NCBI GenBank assembly: GCA_911728435.2
Contig: OU452199.1
Coordinates: 16,378,860-16,442,859 of the forward strand
Length of the DNA: 64,000 nt
Source: Apoderus coryli
Lineage: Eukaryota > Arthropoda > Insecta > Coleoptera > Attelabidae
Direction of reading: 5' to 3'
The position numbers were made by a program, and so were the translations under genes. The notes beneath the pieces were generated by a model. It was not told the DNA's origin. It ran no database searches and saw only the letters and a list, made by a program, of their open reading frames with translations. Below, piece after piece: positions 56,279 through 64,000 of this stretch. Each line of letters opens with the position of its first letter. Position 1 is the stretch's first letter.

Positions 56279-58841
56279 GTAAGACATATTTTATTATTTT
56301 GTAGCACATACAGGGTAGGGTAGTCACCAAAACAAAATTGCAATAAATTTACTTATTTCAGGACATTTTTTTTTTCAATTCTATTACTGTTGTTGCAATC
56401 ACATTTGTATTCCATATTATGTTGATTTCGTATTTATTGGTTTTTATCTATACAAGGTGTTACGTTGATAATTTATGATATGCATGGGGTCAAAATTTTT
56501 TAGTTTTTCGCTTAGTATTCTAAACTTATGTAACTCAAATTTTTAATATCTAGGTACTATATCCCTTCTTAATATGTACAGGGTGTACCTTTTCTCTGGG
56601 TCAGGTGCCATTTAACCTATATGAAATGTTTTCGAATGCGTGTTCAATTTAGAAAACCAATTTAGACGTAAATTTCATTATATAATAATTATTATATATT
56701 TACACACTAAAATAAAAAATTAATCCAATTGGTTTGTGATTTTTGTATATTATGCATAACGCAAACTATAGTTGGTTCGGAATCCTTACGGCTTTCCTAG
56801 CCATACTGATGAGAGCTGTCCGAGTTCGAAAGCAGATAGAATTTCCCAACCCAAATGTATGACCCTATAGTCATACGCAACAGAAAATTGTTTTGCACTT
56901 TCTATTGGAGAAGGCATAATTCTACTGTTTTGACTTCGATTCATCTCTTCAGTTGCGGAATACCGCAAGACAGGGTTATTTTTCAAATAAAAAATTAATT
57001 GTTTTAAAGGAAAGAAATCTTAACAACTTAGAACGTTAAAGATATTCTGAAAACCGAGGCAATTGCCTGTCTCGATGTACTTTACAAAACGATTCTGTTA
57101 AGTTATATTAGTTGTTTTTTTAGAAGCTTTCATACTTTTTTCACAATTCTTCCTCAGAATTACCTATCAGACCATATGGAGATGTCCAACGAATTGGAAT
57201 CTGGCCTCCTCGGGGGCCAGGGAAATTCACTCCCACGACCAATCCATCGGTAAGGAAAATTGTCGTTCAATAATTCGCGTACCTGGCAGTGGAAATGAGG
57301 AGCGTAAACCACATTCGTAGTCTCAGATCTATTGGTATATATTCAGACAGTTCATTAAGGTTTTGTTCATATCACACATTTATTCACTAGTAAATTCGTG
57401 ATGGGTTGAGTTACATCTTTAACTTTTTTTTAAATAAGAATAAGAATGGTTTACAGCATTAAAAGAAATGAAATTATTGACAAACAACTTGACATTCAAA
57501 GCCTCCTTGATAAAAAAAAAATAAAAATTATTGTAATTGCTTCTAAATTGATTTTCCTCGTTAAACTTCATTCGATACACGTAATTTCCAAAGATCAGGG
57601 GCGGCCCACAAAAAAGTGCATATAGGTTAAGTAAATGACCTCGTAAAATAACACACCCTGTATATATTGAAAAGGGTCATACTGCCACAGCTTTCTTTAG
57701 ACAAGCCATGACCAGGCAACACCGTAATACGGTTAGTACCTAAGCCAGTCATACTCGGCCGGTTGCAACAAAAATATTTGGAAACTATGTTGTAACATAG
57801 AATTATAAATTTTATTTCTTAATATTCCAGTTATTTGAAACATTAATTTTACTTAAATTTAAAAGATCTTCAAAATCAATTAAATCGGCATTTATGAATA
57901 ATTAATTTTTTCTTTGGCACGTTCGATTTTCGTTCTTGGGGTGATTTTCTAGGGATTGGAACTGGCAAATTTGGAAAAAAAATAGATGGACACGCATGGG
58001 ATTTGTTTAGGTTTATACGGAATTTTTCTTAAAGTTCCATCCGGTTGAAAGTAATTATCCTCCCGTATAATTTGGCTTTCAGGAAAGTGTTTACAACAAA
58101 CTCCTGCGGTCTTTGACGAGTTAAAATTAGATCTAGGAATAGCCTGTAACCATTTCTGTTTTAAATTATCATCTTTGTGAAATAGAAAAACTGTTATTAC
58201 TTTGCCATTTTGCTTTTGTTTTAATGCGCTACTATAATTGGATTTCTATCCAGGTATACAGCACGATGAATGCATATGAAAATAGACTAAGAACCAAGAA
58301 TCAGAAATAAAAAATCAGGTACTTACCTAAAAATTCAGCTGAATTTATTAATAATAATAACGTTTAATATACATACAAACCCTCGTACAAAAGACACCTC
58401 CATTGCTTAATTATACGACAAACACTATGCCGTCCGGTACAAGATAAATAATAATAATAATAAACAAAGCACTTTATTTTATTAACAAACAGTTTACCCG
58501 GTGGAATAACTTAAACAAAATTTAAACGATATAATTTATACACACTTATCACTACTAGTTTTATGAAAAAAACTATTCTAATCAAGCTCAATAAGCACCG
58601 GTTTAATTAGTCCGCGTGTTACAATGTAATAATGTAAGCACACACAAATCGACTGGAACTCGACGTTGTCAAATATTTATAATGTTTCATGGCTTGTCTA
58701 AAGAAGGCTGTGATACTGCCCTCAACATTTAATTTCTTTTGTGTACACCAAATTTGAGTTACATACTACTACTATTCATTGTAAGTTCGGGCTTTCATAT
58801 TAATATACATTTCTTGATTGGGTTATGCATTACAATTACAG
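56279..58841 (+). other. FAM50 intron 4 (2.6 kb)
   Basis: Holds the TIR element copy 2 (57676-58723), preceded by an ACACCCTGTATA string at 57653. The stretch 56760-57310 looks repeat-like (open minus-strand frame at 56786-56986, no match recognised). Confidence 0.6.
57676..58723. mobile_element. Non-autonomous DNA element with terminal inverted repeats, copy 2
   Basis: The left end actgccacagctttctttag (57681) plus acaagccatg is matched inverted at 58688-58723 (catggcttgtctaaagaagg and onward). The TIRs agree over about 27 bases or more. The internal part matches 36716-37475. No transposase ORF is present. Confidence 0.8.
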
Positions 58842-58996
58842 GAAATTCCATTTATCAGTTTTTACAAAAAGTGTTGGAGCTGTTAAGAAGAGAGTTTTCC
58901 GAATTGAAAACTGTAATGGCGGATCAATTGATGTATGTTAAGGAAGACTTAATTCTACCACATCACTATACGTTTTACGATTTTATCGTAACTAAA
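58842..58996 (+). CDS. FAM50: FAM50/XAP5, exon 5 (XAP5 domain)
   Basis: Between aattacag and ACT AAA|GTAAGT, phase 1 in, phase 0 out. It reads [40 protein letters not shown] and FIVTK, a signature stretch of the family. Confidence 0.95.
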
Positions 58997-59179
58997 GTAA
59001 GTCCAAAATTTCTAATTTCTTTTATATTTAATATATAGGTTGTCCCAAGAGTTCGTACCCAAGACTTTACGTCCGTAAATAGTTTTTATGTATTTATAAT
59101 ATCGAGTTTTTTCACTGTTAAAAGAGAAATCTTGATCAAATTAACGGTTTAAGATGTGCCAATCGAATAAAATTGCACA

Positions 59180-59305
59180 TACAAGGTGATTGTTGGTCGA
59201 TGGAATATTAGACGTTCTTAAGTCAAAATATTCCAAGAAAGATAGGAGATCCGAATGCCACAATTTTATAGACTAATGTACCATCGACCAACAATCACTC
59301 TGTAT
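59180..59305. repeat. Short hairpin MITE (about 125 bp)
   Basis: acaaggtgattgttggtcga at 59181 is matched inverted by tcgaccaacaatcactctgt near 59284-59303 with one or two differences. Lies in FAM50 intron 5. Confidence 0.7.
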
Positions 59306-59699
59306 CTTTGAAAACCTTAATTTTATTGAGTTGTTACAAGAGGATATTTTTCTTTTAATAATGTTTAAGGAATCTAGTTAACGTTTAACAAAAAAAAATC
59401 TGTAGATGTAAAAAATTGCCCCGTTTGCCATGCTTTAGTCCGTACACAAGGGTACTGCAGATCTGTTTATAAATCCGCCAATTGCGTAGTGTTTATAATT
59501 GGCTAATGGCCATCCAGCAACAATAAGTTGGAGGGATGACTTGAACTATTTGCGTCCCTATTTTTGTAAATCTCGCACTTTTTTGTAACTGGGGTTTAGA
59601 GAGAAGATTAACATAGATTGGAATGCAGAAACATTATTATTAAAACATTAGCTGTAGATCAAGAAATTCGATACAAAAAAAAACCTTCCTCAAATGATC

Positions 59700-60110
59700 T
59701 ATATCAAATTTTCAAACAGAAATCAAACCCACCAAGGTCAGTCACTGACTCAGAAGACATTATGGTGAAGTCACCTACTTTATAGGAATATTGAATCTTC
59801 TGTTTCCTCCTCGTAAATGTCATGCTCTTGCATTTTGTCGGATTCAGATGCAAGTTATTCATCTGACACCAGTCCAACACATAATTCAAATGACCTTGCA
59901 GGTCATCACAATCGCTTGTATTTCCAACTTTAATAAATATTTTCAAATCATCTGCAAACATTAACTTGCCACACTTAGGATAGTTTGATATCCAGAATAT
60001 TAATAAACAACAAGAATAATAACGGCCCTAGGTTAGAACCCTGAGCGAGCGATAAGCATGTGACTCATATCAATTATTTGATACAACCTGCTGTCTTTCA
60101 CAAGGATATG
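59700..60110 (-). mobile_element. CR1/jockey-type LINE RT fragment
   Basis: The minus strand shows QGSNLGPLLFLLFIN (motif 4/5 region) followed, after a frame break, by KLMFADDLKIFIKVG with the catalytic FADD and MNNLHLNPTKCKSMTF. A frameshift separates the motifs and the rest is missing. Confidence 0.8.
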
Positions 60111-60435
60111 ATTTAAAAAAGATTTGTAAGTCTGTGACAAAACCAAACTGCCTCACTAGAAACGTAACAATCATTTTTTGTACGGAAAGACATGCAACTG
60201 CTTGTTAGATATAAAGACAAGAAGGATGTATACTTGTTGGCAAGTAAGCGTACTGCAGGGCTTTCTGAAAAATGTAGTTCCATGGTACATTTTAAAAATC
60301 CTGCCTACATTGAAAAAAAAAGAGTCACGGATTTACCAAACTATAAATACATTTTCGAGATATAGAAATGCCAATACCTAAGGTTTATAGTATTTGAGAA
60401 TCGAAAAATAACATTAGTTTATAATTCTATTATAG

Positions 60436-60660
60436 GCTAGGGGGAAAAGTGGTCCCCTTTTCCAATTTGATGTTCATGATGATGTGAGATTGGTAAGTGA
60501 TGCCTCAATCGAAAAAGAAGAATCACATGCAGGAAAAGTTCTGTTGCGGAGTTGGTATGAACGAAACAAACATATTTTTCCAGCAAGTCGGTGGGAACCT
60601 TATGATCCAACCAAGGTGTATGATAAATATACGGTTTCGGACAAAAATAGGAAACTGTAA
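60436..60660 (+). CDS. FAM50: FAM50/XAP5, exon 6 (C-terminus, stop)
   Basis: Starts after tattatag with [19 protein letters not shown] and continues through [37 protein letters not shown] to TAA at 60658. This is the expected C-terminus of the family; all conserved blocks are present, so the gene looks intact. Confidence 0.95.
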   Translation, partial: ARGKSGPLFQFDVHDDVRLVSDASIEKEESHAGKVLLRSWYERNKHIFPASRWEPYDPTKVYDKYTVSDKNRKL

Positions 60661-60743
60661 TATAAATTAGTACCTACTTTGTATTTATTGTATTATGATG
60701 TAATGTATAATTTCTAGGCTAGGAATATAGATGTTAGTTTTTG

Positions 60744-60749
60744 AATAAA
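60744..60749 (+). terminator. Poly(A) signal AATAAA of FAM50
   Basis: Hexamer 84 bases after the FAM50 stop codon. Confidence 0.6.
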
Positions 60750-61600
60750 ATGTTTTTTCCAATAGAAATTCGTATTTGATTTCGTAACGATCAATTGTAA
60801 TGTGCGTATGACATTGTGGAAATGTATAATAATTTGTGCCGCTCTGCTCGAATCGAGTTTATATAAACAATATCATAACAGAATTGGAGTATCTTGCAAA
60901 AAAGTTCGATCGTTTAGGTACCTACTCAGCTTATAGAAATTATTTACATTGTACAATGTTTACATTTGTTAAATAAAACAATATATAAACATTAACATAA
61001 AGAGTGAATAGTGCGAGAATTTAACAATAACGAAACCTTAGGGTGGCGTTATAAACAAAAACTTTTGCTTTCATAAACAATTCACAATTTTTAAATAAAG
61101 TAACTTAATTCCTAGTACTGAAGGTAAACGCTAATGCTAAAAAATCAAAATAATAAAGCACGGGTTTTCAGTTGAATAGCTTAAAAACAAATTATCAGGT
61201 TTGATTTTGGTTTAGTTTCAGGACAAAATTTGTACTTTGTTATGAACGTTGTCGCAATTATTCAAATTTTTAAACAGAAACGTTTTCAGGAACTCGGGTA
61301 TATAACCAAGGTAACAATGAATTTAATTATTTATCAAAATGTAGTCTACATATAATTCATTCATTTATACGATATGAGTAAAACACTCAAATGGTCACAA
61401 AATTTGAAAAAGTCATTCCATCAAAAGGTCTATTATGAAGATGGTATGGTAATCAGTGGCGGCTGCTGCCAGGAAGCACAGAGTCACGCACCCTCCATTC
61501 CGCAAACGCAACATTCTGTAGCGATGAAATTAAACAGTTTATACTAGGCATAACTGAAAACGGTGCCATGGCGGGAAAGGTCGTGGCGACCGATTTTGGA

Positions 61601-61845
61601 GATTATAAGAACGATTACGGCGCGATATTATAGTGATTTATTAACCAGGTTCAGCAAAGAATTGAAGAAAAACCGTCCCAGTGCTGTGGCCTGCAAGAAC
61701 TCCCACCAATACAACGCTTGAGCTCATTCGGTATAAATCGCCACAGCAAAATTGGTTGAATTAGGCTTCAAACATGACCTTGCAAAAACAATTTTTTTGT
61801 TTGAAAACATGAAAACTTGGCTCGGTGTCAACGTAATTAACTTTA
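61601..61845 (+). pseudogene. Mariner transposase C-terminal relic
   Basis: One frame with two stops reads TITARYYSDLLTRFSKELK, then HQYNA (degraded HQDNA), AKLVELGFKHD and FLFENMKTWLG. This order matches the end of mariner transposases (YY..LL..L, HQDNAPAHTS, LPHPPYSPDLAPCDFFLF, K..L). The segment between AKLVELGF and the FLF block is shortened. Lies between the converging FAM50 and mRpL9 genes; the rest of 60750-62185 shows nothing else. Confidence 0.7.
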
Positions 61846-62185
61846 TTGAAAAAAAAAACAATTTATAAATAAGTGAATTGAAATTTGAAATATTAAATTA
61901 GCATTGCGATTTTTTTTGGATAATATACTTTTTCCCACAAATATTACGATTTTGAAAATGTAAATACGTAGTTATATTGAAACTTATTATAAATTGTAGG
62001 TCCCTAAGGACATCTCCACTGCTATCACTAGTCAAGGAAATGACTGAAAATACATGCCTGATATACGTTTATAATGTTGTAAATGTAACCACATCTGTTT
62101 TATGTTGAAAACAAATTTAGATCTCTTTTACCACTCCCAAATCCATACATAATAAGTTGGGATTTATATCAGTCATGTAAATAAA

Positions 62186-62388
62186 TTATTGAATAATTAT
62201 TGTTGACAGTTTGTCAGAACTAATCTGAGTGCCTTTTGCCGGCAGTTGTTCAAGTATGGAGAGTTGTTCTTCAAATATAGGTTCACACTTTTCATTCCAA
62301 AACTTCTCAATATATGGCAATCTTTCTCTAATATCTGTACTCCAATGATGTATCCTACATCGGACCTTAACTTTTTCCGAATTATTAA
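62186..62388 (-). CDS. mRpL9: Mitochondrial ribosomal protein L9 (bL9m), last exon
   Basis: The minus strand starts after tgttttag and reads INNSEKVKVRCRIHHWSTDI, RERLPYIEKFWNEKCEPIFE and on to TAA (stop codon at 62188-62186). It continues the previous exon in phase 0. It forms the C-terminus of bL9m, a protein of the large mitochondrial ribosomal subunit. The IHHWSTD block is typical of the insect proteins (from memory of the family). The gene converges on FAM50. Confidence 0.75.
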
Positions 62389-62449
62389 TCTAAAACATAA
62401 TGAAATTAGTTAATGTGTATTGTATTAATATAGTGTTAGATTCTCCTAC

Positions 62450-62650
62450 CGTAACAATAATATAAAACTGTTTTCCCTCAATACTCATATCAGGTCCTTT
62501 AATTGGTTTGTCAGGTAACGTTATTGCATCTTCAGGTACTACATAACAGCATTTTCTAAATGACACTTTTACGTGCCAAGGCTGTAATATCCATGGTGTT
62601 TCGTTATTCATGACAACTGATAGACTCATTGTAGACAAAGATTTAGCAGT
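62450..62650 (-). CDS. mRpL9: Mitochondrial ribosomal protein L9 (bL9m), penultimate exon
   Basis: Bounded on the minus strand by ctttcag and GTT ACG|GTAGGA, phase 0 on both sides. It reads TAKSLSTMSLSVVMNNETPW, ILQPWHVKVSFRKCCYVVPE and DAITLPDKPIKGPDMSIEGK, the core of the bL9m C-terminal domain. The intron to the last exon is 61 nt. The N-terminal half (L9 RNA-binding domain) is not in this window, so the gene is partial here, its 5' exons lying beyond 64000. Confidence 0.8.
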
Positions 62651-63958
62651 CTGAAAGATAATTCAAAATAACTATTATAGTACTCACTTAGTAGTTGTAT
62701 GTAGTACGATCTTATGATCTAATATGTTTAGATAATATACTTTTTGGTTAAAAAATATAGAAATAAGGTACATAGCTTAATTAGATCGAATGTGTCTAAC
62801 AGTTGGTGTCCAAGGCTCAATACTTGCGCGAATTTTATTCTCATTGTATACATCTCAGTACACACACAATACACCCTCGGTGGTCGCAGTGGAGGGTCCG
62901 GCGCAGACCCACTCATTTTGAACCTACCTACACATCTCAGTAACATATAATATAGGCAAGTTCACTATGCGGACACACTTGTATATTATGACGTTTTGAG
63001 AGCAGGCGGCTTGCGATGATCGCTAGGCCGAGCGACTATCGTTGGCGGCTGTCGCTAGGAGGACAGCGCTTCCATAAAACAAGGGTAGGAGTATCATAGC
63101 GATCGTCGCAACACTCTCCCGGAGGGAAGTCAACCTTAAGATCTCGTTTAATTCATGTTATCTATGTGCCCATAAGGTTGCGGCCCTAAAAATGCTGATT
63201 TACGTCAAAAATGACCTACAACACGATTTGCGAGGAAAATAAAAATATCCTCTTTTTTTTCATAAAACTAATCTCCAGATATTCTTGCAAAATGTGTATT
63301 GCATATGGTATAGGGAGCTAATATGCTGGAAGAAACGATGGCCTGAAGAACACGGAAATGTTTGACATGAAATAATGAATCCATTTATTTCATTACATGT
63401 GTTTTGCTTTGAACATCAAACTTAAAAATTAATATGTAAAAATTGCAGTCGATATGATACCGAGGAAATATCTGAATAAAAAATTGAACAAGCGACTACA
63501 TGGTGTTTTCACACTTTAACAGTGTACTTAACGTCTGTTAGAGGTTGATGAGAAACGTATAGGAATGGTACAAAACTATTGCGTTGAGTTGCATTAAGAC
63601 GTTTGAAAGAGGAGTTACGTATACCATCAATGTTTGTTACACTCGAATGAGGTCATTACTCCATCAAAATTAACAGCCAGGCAACTGTTGGACATGATTA
63701 GATTATCTGCGTGCCTGGTCACTCGAGTTAGGCCTATCGGAAAATTCCGAATGCTGCTTGTGTTCCTGTCCAGCTGTAAGTAGAATTTTATATATGCGAC
63801 ATTGTGCATAATCACAGGTAAGACCTTCCCCTAATCAACATACAAGTTAAATAAAATAAATAAATTATCACAATGCAACAATCAGACTTAATATAAGGCA
63901 AAGATTATAAGTATTACTTACCAAGCTGAAATAAAAACATTTATTTTTTTCATTTTAG
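62651..63958. other. mRpL9 intron or flank, no exon recognised
   Basis: No L9-like exon found on the minus strand up to the window end. A GC-richer patch at 62860-63130 contains inverted strings (ttgcgatgatcgc near 63010; gcgatcgtcgcaa near 63097). Other open frames here resemble nothing known. Confidence 0.5.
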
Positions 63959-64000
63959 ATGATGGAGAAAAAATTATTCTTACTAATATTGCACTCGATG
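63959..64000 (+). other. Possible exon start at the window edge
   Basis: A strong acceptor-like tract (tttattttttttcattttag, allowing for one base) ends at 63958. What follows is open to the window edge in two frames: DDGEKIILTNIALD, or MMEKKLFLLILHSM, which looks like a signal-peptide start. It could be a plus-strand gene entering the window, or chance. Confidence 0.25.

Noticed and set aside
56786..56986. 66-codon minus-strand ORF in FAM50 intron 4
   Set aside because: No recognised similarity; the surrounding sequence looks like a dispersed repeat.
62728..62950. Overlapping ORFs on both strands near 62.8 kb as mRpL9 upstream exon
   Set aside because: The translation does not resemble the L9 N-terminal domain, and the phase/acceptor of the 62450 exon needs a different upstream donor.

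Overview
The window is AT-rich eukaryotic DNA from an insect nuclear genome. The evidence is spliced genes with GT-AG introns, many degraded non-LTR retrotransposons, mariner-like and other DNA-transposon relics, and insect-like housekeeping genes. A beetle is plausible, but nothing in the sequence proves the order.

Positions 1781-50413 (+ strand) are best read as one gene of at least 17 coding exons. It encodes a giant secreted or membrane-anchored mucin-like protein of about 7,950 residues. I built the model by hand from splice sites; every junction is phase-compatible, with one exception inside exon 3. Order of parts: signal peptide; acidic and basic linker; Pro/Ala/Asn-rich segment; Lys-rich segment; Ser/Thr/Glu-rich exon; three mini-exons of 33-36 residues; one 12.46-kb exon coding 4,154 Ser/Thr-rich residues with four separate tandem-repeat families; a tiny exon; a second Ser/Thr/Glu-rich exon; an Ig-like domain over two exons; a cysteine-rich ephrin-receptor-like (GCC2/GCC3-type) module; one transmembrane helix; a short cytoplasmic tail. 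Twelve of 16 introns are phase 1. A short CxxC motif recurs ten times and supplies almost all cysteines of the mucin part. I do not recognise an orthologue by name.

In exon 3 the long frame ends at a stop, but a frame shifted by -1 carries on to a splice donor of the right phase. The shift point is a perfect in-frame T TTT TTA heptamer. A programmed -1 frameshift, a one-base indel or a 149-nt alternative intron would each explain it.

Downstream, 52873-60660 (+) is a complete six-exon FAM50/XAP5 gene (about 346 residues). At 62186-62650 (-) lie the last two exons of mitochondrial ribosomal protein L9, converging on FAM50; its 5' exons are outside the window.

Introns and spacers hold foldback elements, a TIR element present twice, two relics of one transposase family, a mariner relic, a possible piggyBac-like relic and at least six LINE fragments of several types. 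None of these appears intact.
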